64,000 bases of DNA from Ewingella sp049889095. Its GTDB lineage: Bacteria > Pseudomonadota > Gammaproteobacteria > Enterobacterales > Enterobacteriaceae. A model generated the notes under the pieces. The model did no database searches. It saw only the letters and a list, made by a program, of their open reading frames with translations, and was not told where the DNA came from. The stretch lies in the NCBI GenBank assembly GCA_049889095.1, contig JBLJFK010000001.1. One strand, written 5' to 3'. This document shows positions 17,519 to 26,705 of the stretch, piece by piece. The first letter of the stretch is position 1. Every line of letters starts with the position of its first letter. The position numbers and the translations under genes are program-made.

Positions 17519-18526
17519 TTACCGCTTCTGAATATAGGTCAGCGCCAGCGCGATGGCGAGCACCAGACCTTTGATGATATCCATGGCGTAGTACGGCACG
17601 GACAGCATGACCAGACCATTCGACAGTACGCCCAAAATCACCGCGCCAATCAGGGTGCCGAGCGCATTCGGTTTGCCGGAACCGGCCAGCGAGAAGCCAA
17701 TGTAGGCTGCGGCGACGGCGTCCATCAGATATCCGCTACCGGCATTCACCTGTGATGAGCCGATACGCGATGCCAGCAAAATTCCGCCTGAACCGGCCAG
17801 CAAAGAAGAGATAACGTAGGCCGTTACGCGATAGCGTGCGGTGCGGATCCCGGCCAGACGCGCCGCCAGCGGGTTGCCACCAATGGCATACATGCGCCGC
17901 CCATGCTTAGTCAGCGACATAAACAGCTGCACCACCACGGTGACCACCGCCATTACGATAACAATTACCGGCACCTGACCGAGCAGGTTGAATACCGCAG
18001 GCACCGTGCCTTCGGCCATATCGCCGTTTGGCAGCATCATATTTTCGGTAATCGAACCGCCATAGCTGTAGGTCATCGCCGCACCCTGAATAACGAATAG
18101 ACTGGCGAGTGTCGCCAGCATGTCAGGAATTTTCAGGATAACGATCAAGAAGGCGTTGAACAGCCCGACCAGTGTACAGAGCGCCAGGGTGATTAGAATG
18201 GCTTCAGTGGTATTAAAACCGTGCCAAACGAACATTGAAATCACCAGCGCGTTGGCCAGTGACGCGGTCGAACCGACGGACAAATCAAAACCGCCCACCG
18301 AAAGCGAAATGGACACGCCGATCGCGATCACCGTGACGATGGCAATCGAGCGCAAAATATTAATGATATTTGAGGGTTCTAAAAAGTTGTCCGACGCGAT
18401 CCCAAAACCGGCAATCAGCAGCACTACGGTGAGTAACATGCCCCATTTATAGAGAAATTCGAATAGCTGATGACGCCATGGCTGATTCACCGCGACATTC
18501 TGATCGTTAATAACAGCTTTGCTCAC
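17519..18526 (-). CDS. Sugar ABC transporter permease, RbsC/AraH family
   Basis: Membrane subunit of a carbohydrate ABC importer, 335 residues with eight to ten membrane segments. Family stretches include GVSISLSVGGFDLSVGS, the EAA-like region YAIGGNPLAARLAGI and YIGFSLAGSGKPNALGTLIG. The start overlaps the end of the ATPase gene by four bases. Homologues import ribose, xylose, autoinducer-2 and other small sugars; the substrate cannot be told from the permease. No periplasmic binding protein is encoded nearby. Confidence 0.85.
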   Translation of the reverse strand: MSKAVINDQNVAVNQPWRHQLFEFLYKWGMLLTVVLLIAGFGIASDNFLEPSNIINILRSIAIVTVIAIGVSISLSVGGFDLSVGSTASLANALVISMFVWHGFNTTEAILITLALCTLVGLFNAFLIVILKIPDMLATLASLFVIQGAAMTYSYGGSITENMMLPNGDMAEGTVPAVFNLLGQVPVIVIVMAVVTVVVQLFMSLTKHGRRMYAIGGNPLAARLAGIRTARYRVTAYVISSLLAGSGGILLASRIGSSQVNAGSGYLMDAVAAAYIGFSLAGSGKPNALGTLIGAVILGVLSNGLVMLSVPYYAMDIIKGLVLAIALALTYIQKR

Positions 18527-20046
18527 GCGGGTGTTCCTCCGGTGGAATACATTAATAAAGTCTCTTCGTCGACGTCGGCGGCGTTAAGTTCAGCCACGAT
18601 ACGGCCATCCCATAACACCAGAATGCGGTCGCATAAACCGACCAGTTCGGCGAACTCACCGGAAGCATAAATAATGCCTTTTCCCTGTTGCGCGAGGCCG
18701 TCAATTAGCCTGAAAACATCCGTCTTTGCCTTGATGTCTACGCCTTTGGTCGGTTCGTCAAAAATTAACACCTGACTCTCGCTGCGTAGCCATTTACCAA
18801 TAGCGACTTTCTGCTGATTGCCACCAGAAAGCCGCGCCAGTTTCTGCATTGGCCCGGAAGTGCGAATACCTAAACGGCCAATAATATCTTTTGCCCAGCG
18901 CAGTGCCTGACGGGAATTGAATAGCGAAAAGCGTGAAAAACTGTCATCGGCGGTAACGCTGAGGTTCATCGGAATGTCTTCGTCGATAAAAATCCCCTCT
19001 TTGCGCCGCTCCTCCGGCACCAGCGCCAACCCTTGCTCAACCGACAGATAAGGCTCTTTCGGCTTCCAGGGCTGACCGTTGAGTTCGCCGCACTCCACCT
19101 GACTCGGCGTGGCACCAAACAATGCCTTGCAGAGTTCGGTTTTTCCGGCACCCGCCAGACCGGCGATGCCGAGAATTTCCCCGCGATGCAGGCTCAGGGA
19201 AATATCGCGCAGTTTGTGCCTGTCGTGCATACCCTGAATCCGCAGCAGGGTTTCATGACCGTGCGGCGGGCGACGTGGCGGGTAAATATCGTCGAGCTGA
19301 TGACCAATCATTTTCTCGATAATGTGTTCGTTGGTCAGGCCGTCCATACTGTCATCGCTGACCAGCCGTCCATCGCGCAGCACGGTCATGCGGTCGCAGA
19401 CATTGCGCAGTTCATGGATCCGGTGCGAAATGAACACCACCGCCATCCCTGCTGCTTTAAGCTTGCGCACCAGAGCAAACAGACGTTCGCTTTCGGCCTG
19501 ATCGAGCGGGGCGGTCGGTTCATCAAGGATCAGGAAGCGACATTTGTGCGACAGCGCACGGGCCAGCAAAATGAGCTGTTTTTCCGCCAGCGTACAGCTT
19601 TCGATACGGGCGCGCAGATTGATTTTCAGCCCAAGCTGGTCAGTAAGACGCTGTGCATGATGGTAAATTTCATACCAGTTATGCAGGTGACCCGGCTCTG
19701 CCAGCGAGTCCAGCATGATGTTTTCGGCCACATTGAGCGTCGGCACTAGTGCGACATCGACTTCTTGCTGCACCAGATGGATCCCGAGCGCCCGCGCCTG
19801 ATGTGGTAATTTCACTGTCACTGGCTGACCGTCGATGCTTATCTGGCCGGTGTAATGCTCATGCGTTCCCGACAGCATGGCCATCAGTGTAGACTTTCCC
19901 GCGCCATTGGCACCCACCAGAGCATGAACCGAGCCGCCTTGCAGGGTGAAATCCACCTGGCGCAGGGCAGGGAATCCGGCAAAAGAAATTGAGATATTAC
20001 GCATCTCAAGGGTTGAGGAGTTCACGCTGGGGTTGGCCTTATGCAA
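18523..20046 (-). CDS. Sugar ABC transporter ATPase, RbsA/MglA family (two domains)
   Basis: Energy-coupling subunit of the sugar importer, 507 residues with two tandem nucleotide-binding domains. Domain 1 has Walker A GANGAGKST and LILDEPTAPLD with a degenerate signature (CTLAEKQLILLARALS). Domain 2 has GLAGAGKTE, the proper signature LSGGNQQKVAIGKWL and LIFDEPTKGVD. One imperfect domain is normal in this family. It is the first gene of a two-gene operon; the binding protein gene that usually accompanies it is missing and repeat block A begins about 110 bases upstream. Confidence 0.88.
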   Translation of the reverse strand: MHKANPSVNSSTLEMRNISISFAGFPALRQVDFTLQGGSVHALVGANGAGKSTLMAMLSGTHEHYTGQISIDGQPVTVKLPHQARALGIHLVQQEVDVALVPTLNVAENIMLDSLAEPGHLHNWYEIYHHAQRLTDQLGLKINLRARIESCTLAEKQLILLARALSHKCRFLILDEPTAPLDQAESERLFALVRKLKAAGMAVVFISHRIHELRNVCDRMTVLRDGRLVSDDSMDGLTNEHIIEKMIGHQLDDIYPPRRPPHGHETLLRIQGMHDRHKLRDISLSLHRGEILGIAGLAGAGKTELCKALFGATPSQVECGELNGQPWKPKEPYLSVEQGLALVPEERRKEGIFIDEDIPMNLSVTADDSFSRFSLFNSRQALRWAKDIIGRLGIRTSGPMQKLARLSGGNQQKVAIGKWLRSESQVLIFDEPTKGVDIKAKTDVFRLIDGLAQQGKGIIYASGEFAELVGLCDRILVLWDGRIVAELNAADVDEETLLMYSTGGTPA

Positions 20047-20074
20047 ATAATCTGGGTTGGTGTGAATAGCGTTA

Positions 20075-20092
20075 TAGACGTTTAGCCGTCTA
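20075..20092 (-). promoter_or_regulatory. Short inverted repeat upstream of the sugar ABC operon
   Basis: TAGACG and CGTCTA flank six bases (TTTAGC), 29 bases upstream of the ATPase start codon. The position suits an operator for a sugar-responsive repressor; no regulator gene lies nearby. Confidence 0.3.
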
Positions 20093-20159
20093 CAGCGTGC
20101 AGTGACAAAGTTTTAACATACACAGGGATTTAAGCAACTTATTTTCAATCCTTGAAGTG

Positions 20160-20760
20160 TTGAGGGGGGCCCCAGGCCCCTTTAAAATTTTCAACTTCAA
20201 CTTCAACTTCAACTTCAACTTCAACTTCAACTTCAACTTCAACTTCAAAACCGTGGGCATCGGCCCACACCGACCAGAAGGCGGCCTATCGCCGCCGCCC
20301 TCTGGACTCCCAGGCTCTTTTAAAAACAGCAGCTGCGCGGGTCACAATGGCCGTGTTTCAGGGGCCAAGATGATAGCCGCAAACTCCGCCGCTGCGCGGT
20401 GCTCTCATTGCGGGTTACAACCCGCGGAAACACACTCGCGGTTTTTCACCTCTTATTCGACGTCGTTTTGAACACGGCCGAAACTTTTCTAAATTCAAAA
20501 CCCGCACCCCATCCCTACCTTCTCTATTGTTGTAAATCCTCAGGCGCATTCAAAAATGGCGCTGAGCAAGAGGTTCGAGACTTATGGCTCGAACCCGTAG
20601 CAAAGGGACCGCCTACGCGGCGATAGGCGCCTCTTAAGGCCGGTTTGGGTGGCAACCCAAGGTCTTGATCTTGACGTTGCATTTAAGAAGCGTTTTCGGT
20701 CCGCAACCCAAACGCTAGGGCGACGCCGAGCGCCTCCTCGGCCCTCACCACTATTCCACA
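20160..20760. repeat. Composite repeat block A (decayed long palindrome)
   Basis: About 600 bases of non-coding sequence made of the modules seen again in blocks B and C. In order: a GGGGCC-CCA-GGCCCC hairpin, a TTCAAC tandem array (20190-20249), a GTGGGC-ATCG-GCCCAC hairpin (20253-20268), the shared stretch CACAATGGCCGTGTTTCAG (20343-20361), GATAGCCGCAAA, further inverted pieces such as TTTTGAACACGGCC, and near the right side TTGGGT-GGCA-ACCCAA (20645-20660) followed by GGTCTTGATCTTGACGTTG. The inner right arm present in block B is lacking, so it looks like a deletion derivative. Its right end lies inside a VOC-family gene. Confidence 0.8.
20190..20249 (+). repeat. TTCAAC tandem array, ten copies
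   Basis: Nine exact TTCAAC hexamers are followed by one TTCAAA. The array forms the left edge of block A; shorter, related arrays mark the edges of block C, and AAATCC-type copies occur inside block B. Hexamer arrays of this kind can change copy number by replication slippage. Confidence 0.95.
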
Positions 20761-21061
20761 CCAGTCCGGTTAAACCGAGCGGGGCAAGCCATAAGTTTTT
20801 ACGGGTATGTTCGTTTGCCACTTCATAACCCAGCAGCTCAAGATAATTCTCGCCGAAGATTGCCAGATGATTGCTCGATCCGAGCGAGTGGTGTCCGCGC
20901 GGTGTGAGCTGAAAACCCAGACGGCGGAACTGCTGTTCGGCGTGATCCAGCCTGCCTGCCACATTGACCACTGCATGGTCCAGATGCGGTGTAATGCGGG
21001 TTGTCACAGCGGCGGTGGCGTGCTCGGGCGTAGCCAGATCATTGATAGATAATTCAGTCAT
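20760..21061 (-). pseudogene. VOC/glyoxalase-like gene truncated by repeat block A
   Basis: The reverse frame from ATG 21061 encodes about 100 residues typical of the N-terminal half of a VOC (glyoxalase-like) protein: TPHLDHAVVNVAGRLDHAEQ, FQLTPRGHHSLGSSNHLAIF and ENYLELLGYE. Related proteins are near 290 residues. After LGLTGLVW, at about 20760, the sequence passes into repeat block A, and the frame runs on through repeat DNA to a stop at 20582 with an arginine-rich tail unlike any VOC protein. The start overlaps the stop of the AhpD-like gene by eight bases, so this was the last gene of the reverse-strand operon. Probably inactive. Confidence 0.75.
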
Positions 21062-22169
21062 TGAACGGTTCTCCCAACGTTAACATCAGGCGGTTAGCCC
21101 AGGCGAAGAAGGCGGCGGATTGCGCCAGGTCGACGATTTCCAGCGTGCTCAGGCCCTGTTCGCGCAAGCGGACGATATGAGTGTCGCTGGCGGTCGGCGG
21201 TGTGGCAGAGAGTGCGGCGGCGAAGTCGATTTCAGCCTGCCAGCGGGGTGACTGGCCTTGGCTCAGAATGCCGCCCGGCGGGGTGTCGATCAGTTTTTGC
21301 ACCTCATCAGGCTGTTTTGATAGTTGGGCGGCTTTGCGCGCATGCACGGAAGCGCAGTAGATACAGCCGTTAATTTTGCTGGCAACGGTGGCCGCTAATT
21401 CACGCTCTTTGCGCGGTAAACCACTGCTGGTGTAGAAAATGCCTTTGTCGGTCAACGTGCGCTGTTCGAGCACCGGTAGATTGCGCCCGAGCAAACGGAA
21501 GTAGTCGGAATCTGTGTGACCGAAGCGCGCCAGAATTGCCTGTTGTTCGGTATCAAACTGGGCCAATTTCTTTGCGGCGATCCACGGCTCCCAACCCAGT
21601 TCTTCCTGCGTGAATGCCTTTGGCGCAGAACGGCCACTGTGAGTTTTGCCCTCAGTGCGCCAGAAAGCTGCACCTGCTGGTTTATCACTGGCGTTTTCTA
21701 CTGGCTGGCGGCCAACCAAACGATAACTGCGTAGTACGCGGGTCTGATAGCTAACAAAAGCAATCAGCTGTGACAGCGTGACGATGGCATCGAACGTCCA
21801 GCCTGCCAGCTGCAAAGTTTGCAAATGGGCCGCCGTGGCGCTGGCTGGTTTAAAACTCAGACGCTCTGCGTGGTCGAATGCCGTCTGCAATCTGTCGCTG
21901 TTGCCATCGCCGTTGACGCTTGATAAACGCTCCGCGTAATGCGATGCCAATACGTTATCCCCGTGCCAGCGCGCGACGTTTTCGGCCAGCAGCAGGCGTT
22001 CGGTGAGCGTAAAATCCACGTTGTCATTTGCGTTGAAAATTATGTCGTAACTGCCCTGGGTATAACGCGTTGCGGCATCGCGGGTTGTCCTCGCCTGTGC
22101 CAGTTCGGAATTGGCTTCAATAGCGGCCAGCTGATCCAGCAGATCGGTGGCTTGTGTGTTGGCGGTCAT
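21054..22169 (-). CDS. AhpD/CMD-like alkylhydroperoxidase domain protein
   Basis: The 371-residue protein contains an AhpD-type (carboxymuconolactone decarboxylase) domain in its C-terminal half. The redox motif CIYC followed by ASVHARKA provides the two cysteines and histidine expected of a peroxidase-like site. The N-terminal half, about 150 residues, may be a second, degenerate CMD domain. It resembles the two-part CMD proteins encoded beside luciferase-like monooxygenases and peptide-type ABC importers in Klebsiella, Agrobacterium and related bacteria. It overlaps the monooxygenase gene by four bases. Role: probably removal of a peroxide or by-product of the monooxygenase; this is inference. 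Confidence 0.75.
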   Translation of the reverse strand: MTANTQATDLLDQLAAIEANSELAQARTTRDAATRYTQGSYDIIFNANDNVDFTLTERLLLAENVARWHGDNVLASHYAERLSSVNGDGNSDRLQTAFDHAERLSFKPASATAAHLQTLQLAGWTFDAIVTLSQLIAFVSYQTRVLRSYRLVGRQPVENASDKPAGAAFWRTEGKTHSGRSAPKAFTQEELGWEPWIAAKKLAQFDTEQQAILARFGHTDSDYFRLLGRNLPVLEQRTLTDKGIFYTSSGLPRKERELAATVASKINGCIYCASVHARKAAQLSKQPDEVQKLIDTPPGGILSQGQSPRWQAEIDFAAALSATPPTASDTHIVRLREQGLSTLEIVDLAQSAAFFAWANRLMLTLGEPFND

Positions 22170-23218
22170 AACGTTTCCTTAGTCAGTTCTGGCAGAAGGG
22201 ATGTCACAATTTTTGGGGTACGTCGTATCCAGCCCAGTGCTGGTGCGACTTCACGGGCGATAAGCTCTATAGAGCGCAAAATATAGGGATGCGGCGGATC
22301 GATAGAGTGCACCTGGAACGCCAGATCGGTGACCCGTGCCAGCGCACTGTCCTGCTTCAATGAGGCAATGACTTGTTCAGGTGTACCAAGATGCACGTCG
22401 AAGGCGCGGATATGGTCATTGAGCGTATCGCCATCCACCGTCTGGCCGCTGACTCGGTGGTTTTCTGCCTGACGACGCAGGCCTTTTTCTGCCAGTCGTC
22501 GGGCTTCATTTCCATTTTCCGCCACAAACGCGGTACGCGAACCCAGAATACGTGGCTCAATGCCGGCCGGAAGTGCGGCCAGATAGGCATCAATAATCGG
22601 GTTTTGAATCTCCGCCAGCGTCAGGTTTGGCGTACTGGCGGGGCGTGGTTGGGTGCGTGACAGCATCAAGCCATCGCCAGCGAGGCCTGCACGGGTACCG
22701 CCTTCAACGGAAAATGTTGCCTGCCAGATGCGACTCGTCAGCTGTGGTGCTCCCGGGTATAAGCGATTCTCTGTTCCGGCCAGCGCTTCGCCGCGCCAGG
22801 CCTGTAGCAGTACGCGCAGATTCTCGCCAAATACCGCCCCGCGCTCGCTGCTCTCCAACCCGAACGGCGGGAAAGAGGTCGGTGTGCCACCCGAGCCGAG
22901 GCCGATTTCCAAACGACCGCCGGAGAGTAAATCCAGCACGGCGGTGTCTTCGGCTACGCGCAGGGCATTTTCCATCGCCAGCGTAATAACGCCGGTGCCT
23001 AAACGGATAAAGCGGGTGTGCGCCGCTACCTGGGCCAGAAATACCAGCGGTGCGGGCAGGCCGCCTTCCGCCTCGTGGAAATGGTGCTGCGCGACCCAGG
23101 CCGAGTCAAAACCCTGCTGCTCGGCGTGAATAATCTGTTCGGTTGCCAGCCGGTAACGCTCCTGCGGGCTGGTGTTATCCAATAAGCGGGTAAAAAAGCC
23201 CAGTTTTTTAGCACTCAT
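22166..23218 (-). CDS. FMN-dependent luciferase-like monooxygenase
   Basis: Class C flavin monooxygenase with a TIM barrel, 350 residues. Typical stretches are the N-terminal KLGFFTRLLDNTSPQERYRL, GFDSAWVAQHHFHEAEGG, RLGTGVITLAMENALRVAED and LLSGGRLEIGLGSGG. Members of this subgroup lie next to peptide-type ABC importers and CMD proteins in several Enterobacterales. Relatives such as SsuD or SfnG desulfonate organosulfur compounds, so an imported sulfur or nitrogen compound is a reasonable substrate class, but it cannot be named. A flavin reductase would be needed and is not encoded here. Confidence 0.8.
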   Translation of the reverse strand: MSAKKLGFFTRLLDNTSPQERYRLATEQIIHAEQQGFDSAWVAQHHFHEAEGGLPAPLVFLAQVAAHTRFIRLGTGVITLAMENALRVAEDTAVLDLLSGGRLEIGLGSGGTPTSFPPFGLESSERGAVFGENLRVLLQAWRGEALAGTENRLYPGAPQLTSRIWQATFSVEGGTRAGLAGDGLMLSRTQPRPASTPNLTLAEIQNPIIDAYLAALPAGIEPRILGSRTAFVAENGNEARRLAEKGLRRQAENHRVSGQTVDGDTLNDHIRAFDVHLGTPEQVIASLKQDSALARVTDLAFQVHSIDPPHPYILRSIELIAREVAPALGWIRRTPKIVTSLLPELTKETL

Positions 23219-23240
23219 AGCTATTCCTTAAACCTTTCAG

Positions 23241-24893
23241 TTATGCGACGTGATGGCGGCCAGCGCCGGGGATCGCATTAATCAATTCTTTGGTGTAATC
23301 GCTGCCCGGACGTGCAAACACTGATTCGACGTCGCCGGAATCCACCTGCTGTCCACTGTTAAGCACCGAGACGCTGTGCGAAATCTGCCGGACGGTGGCG
23401 AGGTCATGGGAAATAAACAGGTAAGTCAAACCGAGAGAATCCTGCAACTCCTGCAGCAAACTGAGAATTTGCGCCTGCACCGTGACGTCGAGTGCCGAGG
23501 TGGCTTCATCTAGCACCAACACTTGCGGCTCGAGGATCAGTGCGCGGGCCAGGGCTACGCGCTGGCGCTGGCCGCCGGAAAGTTCACGTGGTTTGCGGCT
23601 CAGCAACTCCAGCGGGAGAGCCACGCGCCCGGCAATGCGATGGACCCGCTGGCGGCGCGCCTCCGTATTTAAGCGGTCGAAATTAAGCAGCGGTTCTTCA
23701 ATCACGCTAAACAGCGTTTGTGACGGGTCCAGCGAAGCGAAAGGATTCTGATAGACCAACTGGATTTTACGGCGCATCTGGCGCAGGGCTTCCCCTTTAA
23801 GTTGGGTGATATCCTGTTCGCCAATAAACACGTGGCCGGAATCCGGTCGCTGAAAACCAAGCAGAATGCGCGCCAGCGTGGTTTTCCCTGATCCGGATTC
23901 CCCGACCAGCGAATGCGTGGTGCCGCGTGCAATGTTGAAAGAGACATTATCAACGGCGCGAAATGCCGGTTTGCCTTTACCGCCGAGGGTGAAATCTTTG
24001 ATGATGTTTTCAACGCGCAGCACATTTTCAGTAGAAGCCTTGTTCACACTGGCGCGGTGCTTACCCGACAACGCAGGCACATCGGCAAATAGCTGGCGGG
24101 TATAGTCGCTTTTCGGTGCGCTCAGCACCTCAGCCGTGATGCCCTGTTCCTGCACTTTGCCATGGCGAAAGACCAGCAGGCGGTCAGCGCGTTCTGCGGC
24201 GACCGCCAGATCGTGGGTAATTAATAGTACGGCGGTGCCGAACTCATGCCGCAGTTCATCAATCAAATCTAAAATGCGTTTTTGCACTGTCACATCCAGC
24301 GCGCTGGTAGGTTCGTCGGCGATAATTAAAGCGGGTTGCAGGGCAATGGCGATGGCGATCAGCACCCGCTGTTTCATGCCACCGGAGAGCTCGTGTGGGA
24401 ACTGTTTTGCCCGGAGTTCCGGATGTGATAAACCGACTCGAGCCAGCAGTTCGACCACCCGCCCATCACGCTGTTTACGTGGCAAACGACGGTGAATATT
24501 CAGAATTTCAGCGACCTGCGTACCGATGGTTTTCACCGGGTTAAGCGAACTGGTCGGATCCTGCGGGATCAGGCTGATACGTGCACCGCGCAGAGCGTCC
24601 AAACGGTGCTGCGACCATTGACTGATATCTGTGCCGTTGAGGCGTATAGCCCCCTGTTGCAGATGTCCATTTTCCGCCAGCAGGCCAATAATCGCCTGCG
24701 CAGTGGTGGTTTTGCCTGAGCCTGACTCACCGACCAGCGCCACCACTTCACCCGGATAAACTGAGAACGATACGTTGTGCACCACGCACTGACGTTGAGC
24801 GCCGCTGCTGTAGGCAATGGAGACATCTTCTAGTGCCAACACCGGTGCGACCTGTTCGGCAACGGTGTGATTAAGGCTGACATTCAAGCTCAT
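23241..24893 (-). CDS. Fused two-domain ABC ATPase, peptide/nickel importer type
   Basis: Single 550-residue protein with two complete ATPase domains, as in YejF and GsiA. Domain 1: Walker A GESGSGKTTT, signature LSGGMKQRVLIAIAI, Walker B ALIIADEPTSALDVT. Domain 2: GESGSGKTTL, LSGGQRQRVALARALI, VLVLDEATSALDVT. The frame opens upstream at 24983 but the start at 24893 (MSLNVSLNHTVAEQ) overlaps the upstream permease stop by four bases and removes an unlikely arginine- and glycine-rich leader. It powers the importer formed with the two permeases. Confidence 0.9.
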   Translation of the reverse strand: MSLNVSLNHTVAEQVAPVLALEDVSIAYSSGAQRQCVVHNVSFSVYPGEVVALVGESGSGKTTTAQAIIGLLAENGHLQQGAIRLNGTDISQWSQHRLDALRGARISLIPQDPTSSLNPVKTIGTQVAEILNIHRRLPRKQRDGRVVELLARVGLSHPELRAKQFPHELSGGMKQRVLIAIAIALQPALIIADEPTSALDVTVQKRILDLIDELRHEFGTAVLLITHDLAVAAERADRLLVFRHGKVQEQGITAEVLSAPKSDYTRQLFADVPALSGKHRASVNKASTENVLRVENIIKDFTLGGKGKPAFRAVDNVSFNIARGTTHSLVGESGSGKTTLARILLGFQRPDSGHVFIGEQDITQLKGEALRQMRRKIQLVYQNPFASLDPSQTLFSVIEEPLLNFDRLNTEARRQRVHRIAGRVALPLELLSRKPRELSGGQRQRVALARALILEPQVLVLDEATSALDVTVQAQILSLLQELQDSLGLTYLFISHDLATVRQISHSVSVLNSGQQVDSGDVESVFARPGSDYTKELINAIPGAGRHHVA

Positions 24894-25756
24894 CGGCGGC
24901 TCCTGCGAAATGACTGACTGATCCGGTTGGCGGAAAGGACCACCGCCACCACGACAATGCCGGGGAAGGTGGTAAGCCACCAAGCGGTGGAGATGTAATT
25001 ACGGCCTTCGGCGATCAGTAATCCCCATTCTGGCGTGGGTGGCGGGGTGCCGTAACCGAGGAAGCTCAGGGTGGAAATCGCCAGGATTGCGCTGCCAAAT
25101 TGCAGGGCTGAAAAAGCAATCACTGACGTCAGAGAATTAGGTAAAATATGTCGCCACAGCACGGCAGCAAACGTGCCGCCACTGCCGTAGGCCGCTTCGA
25201 CATAATCACTGTGTCTCACCAGTACGACTTCCGAGCGGGCAAGGCGGGCGAAGTTGGCAATCGAGGTAACCCCGACCGCAATCGCCGCGTGAACCGTGCC
25301 GAAGCCGAGCAAAATAATCACCGACAGCGACAGCAGCAGGCCGGGGATCGACAGCAGCACGTCGACAATACGCATGACGAGGGTATCGGCAAAGCCGCCG
25401 ACCGCACCGGCGAACAAACCAAGCGCCGTACCGATCACCAGCCCGAGGGCGACAGCGACCAGCGCGCCGGAGAGGGAATGCGATGCACCGTAGACAATGC
25501 GGGCGTAAACATCGCGTCCCAGTTGGTCGGTCCCCAGCCAGTGGCCGGCTTGCGGTACCAGACGCTGTGCCCCGGCAATGCCTTCCGTGCCGCTGTAAGA
25601 GGTGAATAAACCAGGCGCAATGGCCCACAGAATCACTACGATCATCACCGCCCAGGCCAGAGCCAGACCAGGCTGAATACGGGTGAACGGATTGCTTCTG
25701 GTTGTCGATTTGGTCGCAGAAACAGTCTGAAGTTGATCAATCGGTAAACTGCTCAT
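24890..25756 (-). CDS. ABC permease 2, DppC family
   Basis: Second membrane subunit of the peptide-type importer, 288 residues with six membrane segments. The DppC-type N-terminus leads into HWLGTDQLGRDVYARIVYGA, a family signature, and the EAA loop is near ARSEVVLVRHSDYVEAAYGSG. Four-base overlaps with both neighbouring genes indicate a single operon. Confidence 0.88.
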   Translation of the reverse strand: MSSLPIDQLQTVSATKSTTRSNPFTRIQPGLALAWAVMIVVILWAIAPGLFTSYSGTEGIAGAQRLVPQAGHWLGTDQLGRDVYARIVYGASHSLSGALVAVALGLVIGTALGLFAGAVGGFADTLVMRIVDVLLSIPGLLLSLSVIILLGFGTVHAAIAVGVTSIANFARLARSEVVLVRHSDYVEAAYGSGGTFAAVLWRHILPNSLTSVIAFSALQFGSAILAISTLSFLGYGTPPPTPEWGLLIAEGRNYISTAWWLTTFPGIVVVAVVLSANRISQSFRRSRR

Positions 25757-26688
25757 GCATGCGCTCCCGTAAGGCGCGGATCCAGTAGAGGAAACACCAG
25801 ATCAACCAGCAAATTGATGGCGACAAAGGCGGCAGCGGATATCACCACAATCGCCTGTAAGACTGCCACGTCCTGATTATTCACCGCTTGCTGAGTCAGT
25901 TGGCCCAGACCGTTGAGGCCAAATACTGTCTCGGTGATCAGCGCACCTGCAATCAGTTCGCCAAGCAGCAGACCGGCGATGGTCAATGCAGGAAGCAGGG
26001 CGTTACGCGCCACGTGCCGCCACAATACACCGCTGCGCGATGCCCCTTTGGCACGGGCCACGGCGACGAATGGCTGAGTTTGCACCTGATCAATACTGCG
26101 GATCAGAATTTGCGCCAGCGGGGCTGAAATCGGTACCGCCAGCGTGACGATCGGCAGAATCAACCCGACCCATTCGCCGGGGTTTATCACCGGGATCCAG
26201 CGCAGGTAGAAGGAGAAAAACTGGATCAGCACGATACCCAGCCAGAAGGTGGGAATGGAGATGAATAGCGAGGGCAGCGACTGAAACAGTGATTTCAGCC
26301 AGCCGAAATGCAGCAGACTGGAGAGGAAGGCGATAACGACGGCCACCGCCGTCGCCAGCACAAAACCGAGCACCGCCAAACGCAGCGTCGGAGTGAAGTT
26401 ACTGTTTAGCAACTCTGTTACCGGCACGCCCGCCTGAATTGAATAGCCTAAATCGCCACGCAGGAAATTGCCCAGCGTGTGGAAATACTGCTGCCACATC
26501 GGCATATCTGCCCCGTAGGCCGCGCGCATATCGGCGATTTGGGTCGGGCTTAGCCCCATATCAGGGTTCTGGAACTTGATCAGGATGGCGTCGCCGGGCA
26601 ACACCTGCAACAGGATAAAGGAGACGGTAAATGCTGCCCACAACACCAAAATTGCCTGCCCGATGCGTCCGCTAAAGTATCGGCTCAT
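25753..26688 (-). CDS. ABC permease 1, DppB family
   Basis: First membrane subunit of the importer, 311 residues with six membrane segments. The start (MSRYFSGRIGQAILVLWAAF) and the EAA loop region (VARAKGASRSGVLWRHVARN) are typical of DppB/OppB. It lies 17 bases after the binding protein gene and overlaps permease 2 by four bases. Confidence 0.88.
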   Translation of the reverse strand: MSRYFSGRIGQAILVLWAAFTVSFILLQVLPGDAILIKFQNPDMGLSPTQIADMRAAYGADMPMWQQYFHTLGNFLRGDLGYSIQAGVPVTELLNSNFTPTLRLAVLGFVLATAVAVVIAFLSSLLHFGWLKSLFQSLPSLFISIPTFWLGIVLIQFFSFYLRWIPVINPGEWVGLILPIVTLAVPISAPLAQILIRSIDQVQTQPFVAVARAKGASRSGVLWRHVARNALLPALTIAGLLLGELIAGALITETVFGLNGLGQLTQQAVNNQDVAVLQAIVVISAAAFVAINLLVDLVFPLLDPRLTGAHA

Positions 26689-26705
26689 GGTTTACTCCTG
26701 CCTGA

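Noticed and set aside
20582..20760. C-terminal tail of the 159-codon VOC frame
   Set aside because: This part is repeat block A sequence read in frame, not protein-coding sequence of the VOC family.
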